A stretch of DNA of 64,000 nucleotides, taken from the NCBI RefSeq assembly GCF_017377505.1, contig NZ_JAFREN010000002.1:1-64000 (forward strand), given 5' to 3'. Within the stretch, counting starts at the first letter, position 1; each line of letters starts with the position of its first letter. Shown in pieces: positions 40,256 to 51,835 of the stretch. The DNA comes from Enterococcus sp. DIV0212c. GTDB taxonomy: Bacteria; Bacillota; Bacilli; Lactobacillales; Enterococcaceae. The notes below the pieces were generated by a model. That model was not told where the DNA came from. It was given only the letters and a program-made list of their open reading frames with translations, and made no database searches. Both the position numbers and the translations under genes were made by a program.

Positions 40256-42462
40256 GGAATCGCTTCCTCCCACAACTCTTTGACTGTTTGTGTCAAAACT
40301 TCTATTTTTTGATCATTCATTTGAATACTAACGAATCCATTATCTGTTACTTTGCCGATCAGATGAGATTTTCCATTCATTCTCTTTTCAAATTCTGATT
40401 GATTTTCTGGTTTGACCGTTAAAACAAACCTTGATTGTGTCTCAGAAAATAGAAAACAAGTCGGCATATCTAATTCAACTTCTAAGCCAAAGTCGTGTTT
40501 AAACGAACACTCTGCTAATGCCACACCTAACCCGCCTTCAGAACAATCATGAGCACTTTCGATCAAGCCTGATTGAATTGCAGTTAAAACTAGTTGTTGG
40601 ATTTCTTTTTCAATAGCTAAGTCAAAATCCATTAATTTGCCTTCAATCAAACCTAATGTCATTTTTTGCAGTTCGCTACCATTAAAATCTGCTTTTGTTT
40701 CACCTAATACATAGATCAAATCGTCAACGCTCTTAAATTCTTGAGTTGTAACATGTGAAACATCTGCTATCAACCCCACCATTCCAATAACTGGTGTTGG
40801 ATAAATCGCCTTACCGTTGGTTTCGTTGTACAATGAAACATTGCCAGAGATCACTGGTGTTTCCAGTACTTCACATGCTTTAGCGATCCCATCTGCCGAT
40901 GTCCAAAGTTCCCAAAATCCTTCTGGTTTATCTGGCGATCCATAGTTTAAACAATCTGTAATTGCCAAGGGTTGACCGCCACTAGCCACAATATTTCTTG
41001 CTGCTTCTGCTACTGCAATTTGACCGCCAATTTCTGGATTTAAATACAAATAGCGCGCATTGCAATCAGTAGTCATCGCTAACGCTTTTTTCGTTCCACG
41101 TACACGTAAAACTGCGGCATCACTACCAGGTAAAATGACGGTATTCGTTTGCACCTGAGAATCATAAGTTTCATAGATCCGTTTTTTAGAAGCAATTGTC
41201 GGCTGCTGCAGTATCTGTAACAACGTTTGTGTGCCATCTGTTATTTCTGGTTGAAAATCTGGCATTTTTTTAAATTCTTTAATCCTTGTCGGTTCCTGAC
41301 GATCTTTATTATAAACGGGAGCATCCTCTGCTAAAGCATCGACCGGCAAATTAGCTACCTCTATCCCTTGATGATTCAAACGATATAAACCATCATCGGT
41401 AACTTTCCCAATTGTCACAGCCTCTAATTCATATTTACGAAAAAGCTCGATTACTTCTGCTTCATGGCCTTTTTCAACACAGATCAGCATCCGCTCTTGT
41501 GATTCCGATAGCATCATCTCATAAGGCGTCATCCCTGTTTCACGCTGAGGAACATCATCTAAATCTAAAATCAAACCAGACCCCGCTTTAGAAGCCATTT
41601 CTGCACTAGAAGACACTAAACCAGCTGCTCCCATATCTTGAATTCCCACTAAAATTTCTGAGTGTTCTAAAATCAATTCCAGACAAGCTTCAAGTAATAA
41701 TTTTTCCATGAATGGATCTCCAACTTGAACAGCTGATCTCTGTTGTTCTTCACCTTCCACAAATTCTTCCGAAGCAAATGTTGCACCATGAATACCGTCG
41801 CGTCCTGTTTTCGCTCCGACATACATGATTGCGTTACCTACGCCTTTAGCCTGACCTTTTTGAATATCTTTATGATTGATCAAACCAACACACATCGCAT
41901 TTACTAAAGGATTACCTTCATAACAAGGATCAAAAGCTACTTCCCCGCCAACGGTCGGAATTCCAATGCAATTACCATAACCACTGATACCAGAAACAAC
42001 TTCTTCTAAGAGATATTTTGTTCGATCATTGGTTAGTTCTCCAAAACGCAACGAATCTAATAGTGCAATCGGTCTGGCACCCATGCTAAATATATCTCGG
42101 ATGATTCCACCGACACCAGTTGCTGCACCTTCATACGGTTCAACTGCAGACGGATGATTATGGCTTTCCGCTTTAAAAACAACTGCTTGACCATCTCCAA
42201 TATCAACGATTCCAGCGCCTTCGCCTGGTCCTTGTAACACTCTGGGCCCAGTTGTAGGAAATTTTCTTAATACTGGTTTTGAGTTTTTGTAGGAACAATG
42301 CTCACTCCACATTACAGAAAATAGTCCCGTTTCCGTATAATTTGGCAGGCGTTTTAAAATATCTTCTTCGATCATTCGATATTCTTCATCGGTTAAGCCC
42401 CACTGAGAATAAATTCGTTGATTTTTGATTTCTTGAGGTGTTGGTTCTTTTAGTTTCATCAT
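40240..42462 (-). CDS. purL: Phosphoribosylformylglycinamidine synthase subunit PurL
   Basis: A 740-residue small-type PurL, the synthetase subunit of the three-part PurS-PurQ-PurL complex (step four). Seen are [11 protein letters not shown] (about 50-60), the metal/ATP region [24 protein letters not shown] (about 92-115) and the second-half copy with TTDCNARY. The gene starts with tandem ATGs overlapping the purQ stop (ATGATGA), and either could be used. It works with the purQ glutaminase and purS immediately upstream. Confidence 0.96.
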   Translation of the reverse strand: MMKLKEPTPQEIKNQRIYSQWGLTDEEYRMIEEDILKRLPNYTETGLFSVMWSEHCSYKNSKPVLRKFPTTGPRVLQGPGEGAGIVDIGDGQAVVFKAESHNHPSAVEPYEGAATGVGGIIRDIFSMGARPIALLDSLRFGELTNDRTKYLLEEVVSGISGYGNCIGIPTVGGEVAFDPCYEGNPLVNAMCVGLINHKDIQKGQAKGVGNAIMYVGAKTGRDGIHGATFASEEFVEGEEQQRSAVQVGDPFMEKLLLEACLELILEHSEILVGIQDMGAAGLVSSSAEMASKAGSGLILDLDDVPQRETGMTPYEMMLSESQERMLICVEKGHEAEVIELFRKYELEAVTIGKVTDDGLYRLNHQGIEVANLPVDALAEDAPVYNKDRQEPTRIKEFKKMPDFQPEITDGTQTLLQILQQPTIASKKRIYETYDSQVQTNTVILPGSDAAVLRVRGTKKALAMTTDCNARYLYLNPEIGGQIAVAEAARNIVASGGQPLAITDCLNYGSPDKPEGFWELWTSADGIAKACEVLETPVISGNVSLYNETNGKAIYPTPVIGMVGLIADVSHVTTQEFKSVDDLIYVLGETKADFNGSELQKMTLGLIEGKLMDFDLAIEKEIQQLVLTAIQSGLIESAHDCSEGGLGVALAECSFKHDFGLEVELDMPTCFLFSETQSRFVLTVKPENQSEFEKRMNGKSHLIGKVTDNGFVSIQMNDQKIEVLTQTVKELWEEAIPCLMK

Positions 42463-43142
42463 TTCTTTATCCCAACCTTCCCATAGTTTTTAACGATCGA
42501 TTGGAAAAAACGCAATCCATCATCGGACCCTAGTAAGGGTTCTACTCCTCGTTCTGGATGGGGCATCATTCCTAAAACATTCCCTGTTTCATTGACGATT
42601 CCAGCAATGTTTGCCAAACTACCATTCGGGTTTTCACCATTATAAGTAAACACAATTTGGTTGTTGGCTTTTAATTGCTCAAGTGTTTTTTCATCACAAT
42701 AATAATTTCCTTCCCCGTGAGCCACAGGTAGATGAATAATTTCATCTTTTTGATATTCCGAAGTAAAACTTGTTTGATTATTTTCCACCTTTAAACTGAC
42801 TGTTTTACAGATAAAGTGCAACGATTTATTCCGAAGTAATACACCAGGTAAAAGCCCTGCTTCTGTAAGGATTTGAAATCCATTACATGTACCAAAAACG
42901 GGTTTTCCTTCATTAGCAAAACGGATGATTTCATTGATAATTTTTGAAAAACGAGCGATTGCACCACATCTAAGATAATCTCCATAAGAAAAGCCCCCAG
43001 GAATCAGCACTCCGTCAAAACCCTCTAAATTTTCTACATCATGCCGTACATATTCAGCTTCTTCACCTAAAATATCTTTAACTGCCCATAATAGATCTCT
43101 ATCGCAATTCGACCCTGGAAAAACGATCACTGCAAACTTCAT
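42459..43142 (-). CDS. purQ: Phosphoribosylformylglycinamidine synthase subunit PurQ
   Basis: A 227-residue class I glutamine amidotransferase. The catalytic Cys is in GTCNGFQIL (nucleophile elbow, about 84-92). The His-x-Glu pair is in [11 protein letters not shown] near residue 195. It supplies ammonia to PurL. GGAGG precedes the ATG, and the gene follows purS by one base. Confidence 0.96.
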   Translation of the reverse strand: MKFAVIVFPGSNCDRDLLWAVKDILGEEAEYVRHDVENLEGFDGVLIPGGFSYGDYLRCGAIARFSKIINEIIRFANEGKPVFGTCNGFQILTEAGLLPGVLLRNKSLHFICKTVSLKVENNQTSFTSEYQKDEIIHLPVAHGEGNYYCDEKTLEQLKANNQIVFTYNGENPNGSLANIAGIVNETGNVLGMMPHPERGVEPLLGSDDGLRFFQSIVKNYGKVGIKK

Positions 43143-43143
43143 C

Positions 43144-43392
43144 TCAGGCTTCCTCCTTGATTTCGTAGCGATACGTCTCCATATTAACGTTGGCTAGCAG
43201 TTTATCACAAATGTCTTCAATCGTTGTCTCAATAGGTCGTTCTGCTTTTCTTACTTTGATTTCAAAATATTTTCCAATGCGAATCTCCTCGATTTCGTCA
43301 AAACCAAGACGATGAACCGCTCCTTTGACCGCTTCACCTTGAGGGTCTAAAACAGAATCTTTATAAGTAACGTATACTTTTACAACATACAT
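43144..43392 (-). CDS. purS: Phosphoribosylformylglycinamidine synthase subunit PurS
   Basis: An 82-residue protein beginning [22 protein letters not shown], the PurS signature. PurS bridges PurL and PurQ. GGAG lies before the ATG. It sits between purC and purQ, as is standard in Firmicutes. Confidence 0.95.
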   Translation of the reverse strand: MYVVKVYVTYKDSVLDPQGEAVKGAVHRLGFDEIEEIRIGKYFEIKVRKAERPIETTIEDICDKLLANVNMETYRYEIKEEA

Positions 43393-43408
43393 AATTCACA
43401 ATTCTCCT

Positions 43409-44131
43409 TTATTTTTGGTTGAAATTTTGTTCAAGTCGATCCAGCACTTCTTGGTAAACAGGTACGATTTCACCTAAGTTTTTACGGTAGACATCTTTAT
43501 CTAAATGGTCATTTGATTTTTCATCCCATAAACGGCAGGTATCAGGCGTCACTTCATCTGCTAACAAAATCGTTCCATCAGGTCGTCTGCCAAACTCTAT
43601 TTTGAAGTCGATCAAACGAATCCCGATCTTGTTAAATAATTCGATCAAGGCTTCATTTACCTTGCGAACTTCATCTTTTATCATTCTAATCTCTTGCTGC
43701 GTTGCGATTTTTAAAAGTTTAATATGATCTTCATTGATAATTGGATCATCCAGACGATCCTCTTTGTAATAAAATTCTAAAATTGGAAATTCAAGTTGTT
43801 GCCCTTCTGGTACGGCTAAGCGTTTCGCAAAACTTCCAGCTGAAACATTCCTAACTACCACTTCCAACGGGATAATCTCCAGCGCTTCTACCAATTGTTC
43901 GTGTTTTGATAACATTTCGATAAAATGATTTTGAATATCTTCTTGCTTCAACTGTTCGAAAACAATTGCTGTGATCTGATTATTCAACGTTGCTTTCCCT
44001 TTTATCATATCTTTCCTAACACCATTTAACGCCGTTGCTTGATTCAAATACTCCACTCTTAACCTTTGTGGATTCTCTGTTTTAAACAATCTTTTGGCTT
44101 TTCCTTCGTATAACAAGTTTTTCTCATCCAC
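43409..44131 (-). CDS. purC: SAICAR synthetase
   Basis: A 240-residue enzyme for step seven (CAIR plus aspartate). It has LLYEGKAKRLF near the N-terminus, VVRNVSAGSFAKRL (about 88-101) and the C-terminal LIDFKIEFGRRPDG plus LADEVTPDTCRLWD. The start is GTG at 44131 with AAAGGATG about 11 bases upstream; an ATG at 44127 is out of frame. It is the first gene of the nine-gene operon. Confidence 0.95.
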   Translation of the reverse strand: MDEKNLLYEGKAKRLFKTENPQRLRVEYLNQATALNGVRKDMIKGKATLNNQITAIVFEQLKQEDIQNHFIEMLSKHEQLVEALEIIPLEVVVRNVSAGSFAKRLAVPEGQQLEFPILEFYYKEDRLDDPIINEDHIKLLKIATQQEIRMIKDEVRKVNEALIELFNKIGIRLIDFKIEFGRRPDGTILLADEVTPDTCRLWDEKSNDHLDKDVYRKNLGEIVPVYQEVLDRLEQNFNQK

Positions 44132-44201
44132 TAATCTTTACACATCCTTTAACGTACGATATTAACTTAAACTTCATAAATAGTTCGTTTTATTCATTTA
44201 T

Positions 44202-44275
44202 AGTTTAACAAGTCGATTACTCACCGTCAAGAATATATTAACAATACAAACAACGAACCTCAAAAATGTTCGTGT
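44202..44275 (-). promoter_or_regulatory. PurR-type promoter of the purC operon
   Basis: On the minus strand: TTGACG, a 17-base spacer and TAAACT (44202-44230). The PurBox core ACACGAACATT is at 44265-44275, exactly 34 bases upstream of the -35. A second, inverted CGAACCT half site at 44254-44260 sits between them. The box lies near -76 from the expected start point, where Lactococcus PurR activates. Confidence 0.8.
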
Positions 44276-44425
44276 TTAACAACAAACCACATGCCATCTA
44301 TTAAAAAGTACCTGTAAGCATTTACAACTATTAGGAAAAGTGGTATGCTAAATGAAAATAAATCTTTAGAAAATTCACTTTAGTTTTTAATTAAGTAGTG
44401 ATGATTTTTGGGAGGGAACACAAGG

Positions 44426-44812
44426 ATGACTAGCGATTATGACCACTTGGCGCAAGCGTTTTTAGCAGGTTTAGTTCCTGCAGAAAGAACAAAATTGTAT
44501 AATGATTTACTAGCATTAGAAGAAGTCCATAAGCTAAATCAGCACAGTTCTTACTATACATTCAAAAATTTAAAACGAGCAGCACATCGTCACTCTGAAC
44601 GAAGAAAACGAACGTTTCGTTATATGAATAATCACAATGAAGAATTAGTTATACACCAAATACATGAGCAACACTTTTTTAAAAATACCTATTGTCTTCA
44701 CGTATATTTTAATTCTGAAGAATGTACTTATCTATTGATAGACCATTTACTTTCTATGCTGAAAGCTCCAGTCTCTTCACCGATTCGAACATTTCAAGAG
44801 ATTACTATTTAA
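44426..44812 (+). CDS. Hypothetical protein between the two pur operons
   Basis: A 128-residue protein starting MTSDYDHLAQAFLAGLVPAERTKLYNDLLALEEVHKL. It is rich in His, Tyr and Arg, with a basic middle (RAAHRHSERRKRTF) and no membrane segment or signal peptide. It is not recognised. GGGAGG lies 10 bases before the ATG at 44426; a TTG at 44408 overlaps that site. It is read opposite to the pur genes that flank it and shares a bidirectional terminator with purB. A basic core could suggest nucleic-acid binding, but that is a guess. Confidence 0.7.
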   Translation: MTSDYDHLAQAFLAGLVPAERTKLYNDLLALEEVHKLNQHSSYYTFKNLKRAAHRHSERRKRTFRYMNNHNEELVIHQIHEQHFFKNTYCLHVYFNSEECTYLLIDHLLSMLKAPVSSPIRTFQEITI

Positions 44813-44813
44813 A

Positions 44814-44857
44814 TAAAAAAAGCACTCCCACAACTGATTGTGAGAGTGCTTTTTTTA
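44814..44857. terminator. Bidirectional terminator between the hypothetical gene and purB
   Basis: AAAAAAAGCACTCCCACAA pairs with TTGTGAGAGTGCTTTTTTT around a short loop, with A and T runs on either side. It lies between convergent stops 46 bases apart. Confidence 0.92.
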
Positions 44858-44858
44858 T

Positions 44859-46154
44859 TTAAACTAAGCCGACACGATGGAAAATAATATCGACATTTTT
44901 CAAATGATAATTATAATCAAACGCATCATCTAATTCTTCTTTAGATAAAATCGATGTGATTTTTTCATCTGCTTCCAGCAAAGGTCTAAATGCTGTTTGA
45001 TGATCCCATGCATAAGCTGTTTTTGGTTGTACTAAATCATATGCAGCTTCTCTTGTCATACCATGATCGATCAATTTCAACAATACACGTTGACTATAAA
45101 TCAAACCGTATGTTGCATCCATGTTTCGTTTCATATTTTCAGGAAAGACCGTTAGATTTTTTACAATGTTAGAAAAACGGTTTAACATATAATCTAATAA
45201 AATCGTTGTATCAGGAATAATGATCCGTTCCGCTGAAGAATGAGAAATATCTCGTTCATGCCATAAAGTTACGTTTTCGTAAGCTGTCACCATATGCCCG
45301 CGAATCACACGAGCTAGTCCAGTCATATTTTCAGAACCGATTGGATTCCGTTTATGAGGCATAGCAGAAGAACCTTTTTGACCTTTCGCAAAGAACTCTT
45401 CTACTTCTCGTGTTTCCGATTTTTGTAAGCCACGAATTTCTGTCGCAAATTTTTCAATACTTGTCGCAATTAACGCCATTGCTGATAAATATTCTGCATG
45501 TAGATCCCGAGGTAAGACTTGGGTAGAAATTTCTTGTGCCCGAATGCCTAAATGCTCACAGACATATTCTTCAACGAAGGGTGAGATATTCGCAAAAGTC
45601 CCTACTGCTCCACTGATTTTCCCAGCTTCCACACCTTTAGCCGCATGTTCAAAACGCTCTACGTTTCTCTTCATTTCTGAATACCACAAAGCTAACTTCA
45701 ATCCAAAGGTCGTTGGTTCTGCATGAACACCATGTGTGCGTCCCATCATAACAGTACGTTGATGTTCCTTCGCTTTTTCACCAATGATTGCAGTAAATTT
45801 CTTCAAATCTTCCCGCAAAATATCATTCGCTTGTTTTAGCAAATAGCCGTAAGCTGTATCAACAACATCCGTACTTGTTAAACCGTAATGGACCCACTTA
45901 CGCTCTTCACCTAACGTTTCAGATACTGCACGAGTAAAAGCAACCACATCATGTCTAGTTTCAGCTTCGATTTCTAAAATCCGCTCCACATCAAAAGATG
46001 CATTGTCACGAATTTTTTGTACATCCTCTTTAGGAATATCTCCTAATTCGGCCCAGGCTTCATCAGCTAAAATTTCTACTTCTAACCATGCTTTATAACG
46101 GTTCTCATCTGTCCAAATAGCGCCCATTTCTGGTCGAGTATAGCGATCAATCAT
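44859..46154 (-). CDS. purB: Adenylosuccinate lyase
   Basis: A 431-residue member of the fumarase/aspartase superfamily. The signature loop [15 protein letters not shown] (about 262-276) holds the catalytic serine, and [14 protein letters not shown] (about 138-151) the catalytic His. It acts twice in purine synthesis (SAICAR to AICAR, adenylosuccinate to AMP). It is the last gene of the purE-purK-purB unit, 18 bases after purK. Confidence 0.97.
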   Translation of the reverse strand: MIDRYTRPEMGAIWTDENRYKAWLEVEILADEAWAELGDIPKEDVQKIRDNASFDVERILEIEAETRHDVVAFTRAVSETLGEERKWVHYGLTSTDVVDTAYGYLLKQANDILREDLKKFTAIIGEKAKEHQRTVMMGRTHGVHAEPTTFGLKLALWYSEMKRNVERFEHAAKGVEAGKISGAVGTFANISPFVEEYVCEHLGIRAQEISTQVLPRDLHAEYLSAMALIATSIEKFATEIRGLQKSETREVEEFFAKGQKGSSAMPHKRNPIGSENMTGLARVIRGHMVTAYENVTLWHERDISHSSAERIIIPDTTILLDYMLNRFSNIVKNLTVFPENMKRNMDATYGLIYSQRVLLKLIDHGMTREAAYDLVQPKTAYAWDHQTAFRPLLEADEKITSILSKEELDDAFDYNYHLKNVDIIFHRVGLV

Positions 46155-46172
46155 TCGTTTGTCTTCCCCTTT

Positions 46173-47300
46173 TTAATCCCAAATATTGGTTTGATATATA
46201 TCTTCTAATGTTTCAAAGATGTCTTTTGTTAAAATCGTGATATGTCCCATTTTTCTATCTCTTTTTGCTTCTGCTTTACCATAATAATGAAAATTCCAGT
46301 CTGGTTTTTCATAAATCACGTCCATTGTTTCATAGATTTCATTTCCTAAAATGTTGACCATTACTGCGTCTGATAATAGTTCAACTTCTGGTAAAGGCCA
46401 ACCACAGATTCCACGAATGTGAGCATCAAATTGACTCATAGAACATGCTTCGATTGAATAATGTCCTGAATTATGCGGTCTTGGTGCTAGTTCATTTACA
46501 TAAATACCGCCATTATTCGTTAAAAACATCTCTACTGCCAAAGTACCTGCCAAATCAACTGCCTCTGCAATAACACGAGCAATACGCTGAGCTTCTTCAA
46601 CAACTTCTTCAGAAACTCTTGCTGGAGCAATTGTTTCATGCAAAATATTATTTCGATGAATGTTTTCAACCACAGGAAAAACTGTGATTTCACCTTGTCC
46701 ATTTCCGCTGACCAATACTGAAATTTCTTTCTCATACGGAATCCAAGCTTCTAACACACAAGTTCCTTCTCTAAGGATGTTCATTGAAGGCGCAAGATCA
46801 GATGTACTATATAAAACATATTGACCCTTTCCATCGTAGCCGCCACGTGTTGTTTTTAACACGCAAGGATAGCCGATTCCATCAATTGCGTCTTGGATAT
46901 CCGTCGGGCTAACAATTGTAGCAAAAGGAGCAATAACAATATTATTTGCTTCTAAGAAAGACTTCTCTAGTAAACGATCTTGGGTAATGGCTAACAAATC
47001 TGTCCCTTGTGGAATGCTTACTAAGTCTTGAACCTGCATCAATGCTTCAACATCGACATTCTCAAATTCATAAGTTAAAACCTGCGATCGTTTTGCCAAT
47101 TCTTCTAATGCTTCTATATCGTCATAATCAGCCAATAAGTGCCAATCTGCTACTTGGGCAGCTGGACAATCAACGGTCGGGTCTAAGACACCTACACGAA
47201 AACCCATCTCCCGTGCACTAAGCGCCATCATTCTGCCTAGTTGTCCGCCACCAATAATCCCGATCATTTGTCCTGGCAATAGAGGTTTATTCAAGTTCAT
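46173..47300 (-). CDS. purK: N5-carboxyaminoimidazole ribonucleotide synthase
   Basis: A 375-residue ATP-grasp enzyme making N5-CAIR from AIR and bicarbonate. It has [14 protein letters not shown] at the N-terminus, the ATP-binding [15 protein letters not shown] (about 146-160) and [18 protein letters not shown] (about 267-284). The ATG at 47300 is chosen; a GTG lies one codon upstream. The start overlaps purE by 14 bases. Confidence 0.96.
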   Translation of the reverse strand: MNLNKPLLPGQMIGIIGGGQLGRMMALSAREMGFRVGVLDPTVDCPAAQVADWHLLADYDDIEALEELAKRSQVLTYEFENVDVEALMQVQDLVSIPQGTDLLAITQDRLLEKSFLEANNIVIAPFATIVSPTDIQDAIDGIGYPCVLKTTRGGYDGKGQYVLYSTSDLAPSMNILREGTCVLEAWIPYEKEISVLVSGNGQGEITVFPVVENIHRNNILHETIAPARVSEEVVEEAQRIARVIAEAVDLAGTLAVEMFLTNNGGIYVNELAPRPHNSGHYSIEACSMSQFDAHIRGICGWPLPEVELLSDAVMVNILGNEIYETMDVIYEKPDWNFHYYGKAEAKRDRKMGHITILTKDIFETLEDIYQTNIWD

Positions 47301-47775
47301 CACTACTTTCCATCACAGTTTCTTCAAGAAATTTACGTCGCGCGTCTAATTTCCCTGCTAACTCTACATCATACATGGAAAGCATCTGAACTGCAAGTAG
47401 TCCGGCGTTTACAGCTCCTGCTTTTCCGATTGCAGTTGTTGCAACTGGAACACCACCAGGCATCTGAACGATTGATAATAACGAATCTAATCCATTCAAT
47501 GCTTTTGATTGAATTGGAACCCCAATCACCGGCAGAGTTGTTTTGGCTGCGATCATTCCTGGTAAATGAGCCGCACCGCCAGCTCCTGCTATAATAACTT
47601 TAATTCCACGATCACGTGCCTGTTCTGCATAATTAAACATATAATCAGGTGTTCGATGAGCCGATACCACTTTTTTTTCATAAGTTATATTAAACTCATC
47701 CAAGCAATCACACGCATGTTTCATTGTTGGCCAATCAGATGTACTTCCCATTACCACTGAAACTATGACAGACAT
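47287..47775 (-). CDS. purE: N5-carboxyaminoimidazole ribonucleotide mutase
   Basis: A 162-residue class I Pur[14 protein letters not shown] (about 10-22), [13 protein letters not shown] (about 40-52) and [24 protein letters not shown] (about 70-93) are the conserved blocks. The ATG at 47775 follows GAGAAGGAAAGGGGA; a longer frame to 47967 would run through the promoter and is rejected. It is the first gene of purE-purK-purB. Confidence 0.97.
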   Translation of the reverse strand: MSVIVSVVMGSTSDWPTMKHACDCLDEFNITYEKKVVSAHRTPDYMFNYAEQARDRGIKVIIAGAGGAAHLPGMIAAKTTLPVIGVPIQSKALNGLDSLLSIVQMPGGVPVATTAIGKAGAVNAGLLAVQMLSMYDVELAGKLDARRKFLEETVMESSDELE

Positions 47776-47806
47776 AACATTCCCCTTTCCTTCTCTATTC
47801 TCCTTT

Positions 47807-47880
47807 ATTTTATCAATGGAATTCCTATGTGTCAAAATTAAATCGAATATTATAGTTTTTTTTAATCTTAATGTTCGTAT
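47807..47880 (-). promoter_or_regulatory. PurR-type promoter of purE-purK-purB
   Basis: On the minus strand: a perfect TTGACA, a 17-base spacer and TAAAAT (47807-47835). The PurBox core ATACGAACATT lies at 47870-47880, 34 bases upstream of the -35, as at purC and the NCS2 permease. Confidence 0.82.
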
Positions 47881-47889
47881 TACACTCAT

Positions 47890-47924
47890 AAAAAAAGAAA
47901 AACCGGAAAAACGTCCGGTTTTTT
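47890..47924 (-). terminator. Terminator of xpt-pbuX
   Basis: A perfect 10-bp stem (AAAAACCGGA/TCCGGTTTTT) with a six-base loop, followed on the minus strand by CTTTTTTT, just past the pbuX stop. It lies directly upstream of the purE regulatory region and keeps the two units apart. Confidence 0.88.
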
Positions 47925-47929
47925 CTATA

Positions 47930-49258
47930 TTAAAATACTTCTGTTTGATCCTCATCTTTGAGTCCATTGAATAATAAATTCAAAATGATTGCTGTTAAAC
48001 TACTCATAACGATCCCATTTCCAGTAAACATTCTCACCGTTTCTGGCATTTGCTGGAATAATGTTGGAATCATATTAAATCCTAATCCGAACCCGATCGA
48101 AACTGCAATAATCAATAAATTTTTATCATTATTATAATCAACTTTCGACAGCATACGCATCCCTTGAACAGCTACCATACCAAACATCACAAGCATCCCA
48201 CCGCCTAATACTGGCTCTGGAATAATTTGGGCAACTGCACCGACTTTTGGCAATAAACCTAAAGCAATTAGGAAAAAGGCAGAATAATAAATAGGACGAC
48301 GAGTCTTGATTCCAGACAACTGAACTAATCCAACATTTTGAGAAAAACCGGTATAAGGAAATGTATTAAAAATCCCACCTAAAATAACGGCTAACCCTTC
48401 TGCTCGATATCCTTTTTTCAATTCTTCTTCACCAACACGTTTGCCCGTTATATCACCCAGAGCAAAATAAACACCTGTTGATTCAACCATACTAACAATC
48501 GAAATAATGATCATCAATACAATCGAAGAAAGATCAAATGTCGGCGTACCGAAGTAAAATGGTTGTGGAAAATGGAACCACGTCGCTTCACCTACTGGCG
48601 CTAAATCAACTTGACCCAGCACAGCCGCTAAGATTGTTCCACCAACCAAACCAACTAGTACAGCAATTGATTTTATAAACCCTCTACCCCAAACTTGAAT
48701 AACAATAATTAAACATATCGTCACAAAAGCCAGAAGTAAATTGGTTGTATTACCAAAATCAGAGGCTGCTGCTAATCCACCACCCATTTTTTCAACCGCT
48801 ACAGGAATCAATGTCAAACCGATCACTGTAATTACAGTTCCAGTAACCAAAGGCGGAAATAGCTTTTTGATTTTTGAAAAAATACCTGAGACTAAAACAA
48901 CAAATATTCCAGAAGCGATAATCGAACCATATATTGCACCCACACCTTTATCGTTACCGATCATAATAAGTGGGGCTACTGCCTGAATCGCACATCCTAA
49001 TACTACAGGTAATCCAATCCCAAAGAACTTGTTAACTGTTAATTGCAATAACGTCGCAACACCACACATAAATATATCAATTGAAATCAAATAGGTCATT
49101 TGCTCGGAATTAAAGTTTAATCCCGTTCCAATCAATAGTGGAACCGCCACAGCTCCAGCATACATCGCTAATAAGTGCTGTAATCCTAAAACCGCTGCTT
49201 TGCCATTTTCAGTTTCCGCTTGATTGATCGATCCTTTTTGCTTTTCTTTGCTTTCCAA
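47930..49258 (-). CDS. pbuX: Xanthine permease (NCS2 family)
   Basis: A 442-residue membrane transporter of the uracil-xanthine (NAT/NCS2) group with about twelve to fourteen membrane segments. [21 protein letters not shown] near the N-terminus and the [17 protein letters not shown] block (about 310-326, the NAT substrate motif region) are diagnostic. The start is a TTG with GAGGGGG about 12 bases upstream. Two bases separate it from xpt, so the pair forms the classic xanthine salvage operon behind a guanine riboswitch. Confidence 0.92.
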   Translation of the reverse strand: MESKEKQKGSINQAETENGKAAVLGLQHLLAMYAGAVAVPLLIGTGLNFNSEQMTYLISIDIFMCGVATLLQLTVNKFFGIGLPVVLGCAIQAVAPLIMIGNDKGVGAIYGSIIASGIFVVLVSGIFSKIKKLFPPLVTGTVITVIGLTLIPVAVEKMGGGLAAASDFGNTTNLLLAFVTICLIIVIQVWGRGFIKSIAVLVGLVGGTILAAVLGQVDLAPVGEATWFHFPQPFYFGTPTFDLSSIVLMIIISIVSMVESTGVYFALGDITGKRVGEEELKKGYRAEGLAVILGGIFNTFPYTGFSQNVGLVQLSGIKTRRPIYYSAFFLIALGLLPKVGAVAQIIPEPVLGGGMLVMFGMVAVQGMRMLSKVDYNNDKNLLIIAVSIGFGLGFNMIPTLFQQMPETVRMFTGNGIVMSSLTAIILNLLFNGLKDEDQTEVF

Positions 49259-49260
49259 GT

Positions 49261-49938
<678 letters not shown>

Positions 49939-49941
49939 TCA

Positions 49942-50004
49942 CTTATAGACCAACATTTACGGTGTTGGGTAGAAACGGTCATCCATATTATGACCATATA
50001 TAAG
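49942..50004 (-). promoter_or_regulatory. Purine (guanine-type) riboswitch aptamer
   Basis: The minus strand folds as P1 (CTTATA/TATAAG), P2 (GGTCAT/ATGACC) and P3 (CCAACA...TGTTGG). The conserved joining segment GTTTCTACC and the loop CCGTAAAT are present. The base at the ligand-pairing position (74 in the B. subtilis aptamer) is C, at 49948, which indicates guanine/hypoxanthine rather than adenine. The intrinsic terminator follows, so ligand should switch xpt-pbuX off. Confidence 0.92.
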
Positions 50005-50033
50005 CTTGTTGTATTACTATACAATAGTACAAA

Positions 50034-50084
50034 ACTCTGAAAATTTCAATGAAAAAATTATTTTCATTGAAAAATTTTCAGAGT
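50034..50084. terminator. Hairpin terminator downstream of the TIM-barrel gene
   Basis: A long AT-rich stem (ACTCTGAAAATTT...AAATTTTCAGAGT, over 20 pairs) lies about 100 bases past the stop of the gene at 50188. It ends in TTTTG on the minus strand. Confidence 0.75.
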
Positions 50085-50187
50085 CTCTAATTGAACCTAC
50101 AGATTATTTTTTTCTTTTAACTATTTTTGGTCCTAAATTACCCTGTTAAAAATATCTTATCTGCTTTAAGCATGTTCTGTATGTAGT

Positions 50188-50871
50188 TTAACTATCATTC
50201 TCTTTTTCTAAATTCCGGTATTTATCCATTTTGTGGCTAAAAAGCTCACCATTACTTGGCGGAGTGTACGTTATCGCGTTTGCTCCAGCTTCAATTGTTT
50301 CTGTTATAGATTCATCAGTTGGTCCACCGGTTGCAATAATTGGCAATTCAGGATATTTATCGCGGAAAAATTTAACGGTCTTAGCGGTGTTTTTACCTGC
50401 ACTGATATTGATCATTGTTATTCCTGCCGCTATTTTTTCATCAATCGGTGTATGAATAGATGTTACTGTACTGACAACAGGAATATCCACCACCTCACAA
50501 ACCATTTCAACTGTCTCAACTGGTGTCGGACCATTTAAAACAACACCAATCGAACCTTGAGCTTCTGCAAATAAACTCATATAAGCAGAACGCTGACCTT
50601 GCGTCAAACCGCCCCCAACACCTGAAAAAACAGGAATATCCGCTGCTTCAATAATGCTTTTAGTAATTGCTGGATGAGGAGTGAACGGATACACTGCAAT
50701 GACCGCATTTGCATCAGTATTTCGAATAATAGCAATATCTGTTGTAAAAATAATTGATTTTATTTTTTTCCCAAAAATCCGGATTCCACTCGCCTGTGCA
50801 ATAACTTTTGGCACTCGAACAATATCTTGTTTTAACGGCGTATCAATCTCCGGCACCCACTTTTCATTCAT
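50188..50871 (-). CDS. TIM-barrel protein of unknown function
   Basis: A 227-residue beta/alpha-barrel protein. Repeating strands can be seen (ANAVIAVYPF, IPVFSGVGGG, IGVVLNGP, ITMINISAG, LPIIATGG, ANAITYTPP). The C-terminal GG and following segments resemble phosphate-binding loops of FMN- or sugar-phosphate-binding barrels. It is a conserved Lactobacillales protein often annotated only as hydrolase or hypothetical, and no catalytic motif is certain. GGGAG precedes the ATG. It is 26 bases after the glucosaminidase gene in the same direction, and co-transcription is likely. Confidence 0.7.
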   Translation of the reverse strand: MNEKWVPEIDTPLKQDIVRVPKVIAQASGIRIFGKKIKSIIFTTDIAIIRNTDANAVIAVYPFTPHPAITKSIIEAADIPVFSGVGGGLTQGQRSAYMSLFAEAQGSIGVVLNGPTPVETVEMVCEVVDIPVVSTVTSIHTPIDEKIAAGITMINISAGKNTAKTVKFFRDKYPELPIIATGGPTDESITETIEAGANAITYTPPSNGELFSHKMDKYRNLEKENDS

Positions 50872-50897
50872 TTAATCACTCCCTTTTATTGTGTTAC

Positions 50898-51521
50898 TTA
50901 ATGATCATACTGATTAAGATCATAGCTTTCGATCACATGAATTACTTTATCCGCATAAGTCGGATCTGTTGCATACCCAGCATCTTGTAAAGCTTTTGCT
51001 GCCTGTTTATAATTTTTTGCCAACAATACATGTTCATATAAACGAGGATTCCATGTTACACCATTAACAAATAAACGTGTGTGATCATCCATTGATTCTT
51101 CCCACGTGTTATACACCCTAAAATCTCCTTGAATAACGATCCATTCTTCATTGATATATTCTCTGGTTTCAAGATTGACTTTTTTTTGTTCACCATATGC
51201 TTTGATCCCAAACAGATTATTATACTTAGAGGCTAATGTACTTTGCCCCCAGTTCGATTCTAAAATTCCCTGTCCGATAATTATACTTGGTAAAACACCA
51301 TACGAAGCTTGTAATTCCTTTGCATGAGGGCTAATTCTGTCAATAAAATCTTCTTTTGATACTTGCTCTTTTTGTTGAACTGTCTCTTCTTCTGTTTTTG
51401 AGCCGTCTGATAATACATTGATTGAAAAAATAAATGCTACCCCAACAATCAACAAACCGGCAAATAATGCTGGTAAATTGGTTTTTTTCGTTTTTTTCTT
51501 TTTATACCTTTGACTATTCAT
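50898..51521 (-). CDS. Membrane-anchored glucosaminidase (GH73)
   Basis: A 207-residue peptidoglycan hydrolase. A basic N-terminus and a membrane segment (about 16-36) are followed by a GH73 endo-beta-N-acetylglucosaminidase domain (about 55-203). The catalytic Glu88 is in GILESNWGQS, and the second conserved region is NNLFGIKAYG and VYNTWEESMDDHTRLF. It has no LysM or other wall-binding domain, unlike the secreted autolysins of enterococci, so it probably acts close to the membrane. Confidence 0.87.
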   Translation of the reverse strand: MNSQRYKKKKTKKTNLPALFAGLLIVGVAFIFSINVLSDGSKTEEETVQQKEQVSKEDFIDRISPHAKELQASYGVLPSIIIGQGILESNWGQSTLASKYNNLFGIKAYGEQKKVNLETREYINEEWIVIQGDFRVYNTWEESMDDHTRLFVNGVTWNPRLYEHVLLAKNYKQAAKALQDAGYATDPTYADKVIHVIESYDLNQYDH

Positions 51522-51614
51522 ACATTCCCTACTTTTTCTTGTATTCGTTCCTTCACTAAAAATATCTAGTGTTGGACAATAGTTGACTGATTATATCAGT
51601 TTTTTTTTATACAA

Positions 51615-51815
51615 TCAATCAACAGCCGTTGTAGTCGCGGTCGTTGATGTTTCCGTTTGTATTTCAGACGTAGTTGTAGAAACAGTCAAGCTTGTTTCTT
51701 TTACAGATTCACTTGTATTATTTGTTTTCTCTTTTGTTGATGCATGACCAAAAAAAACAAATATTACGGCACCTAAAACTATGATGACAGATAAAATTCC
51801 TAAAATCTGTTTCAC
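51615..51815 (-). CDS. Small membrane-anchored Thr/Ser-rich protein
   Basis: A 66-residue protein with an N-terminal membrane segment (about 3-22) and an outward tail made largely of Thr, Ser and Glu. The start is GTG with GGGAG 7 bases upstream. There is no lipobox cysteine. It is not recognised. It lies between the glucosaminidase and the 172-residue gene, all in one direction. Confidence 0.6.
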   Translation of the reverse strand: MKQILGILSVIIVLGAVIFVFFGHASTKEKTNNTSESVKETSLTVSTTTSEIQTETSTTATTTAVD

Positions 51816-51835
51816 AAAAAAACTCCCTTACTTAC

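Noticed and set aside
47776..47967. An N-terminal extension of purE of 64 codons
   Set aside because: It would cover the PurBox, -35 and -10; the family start at 47775 has a good ribosome binding site.
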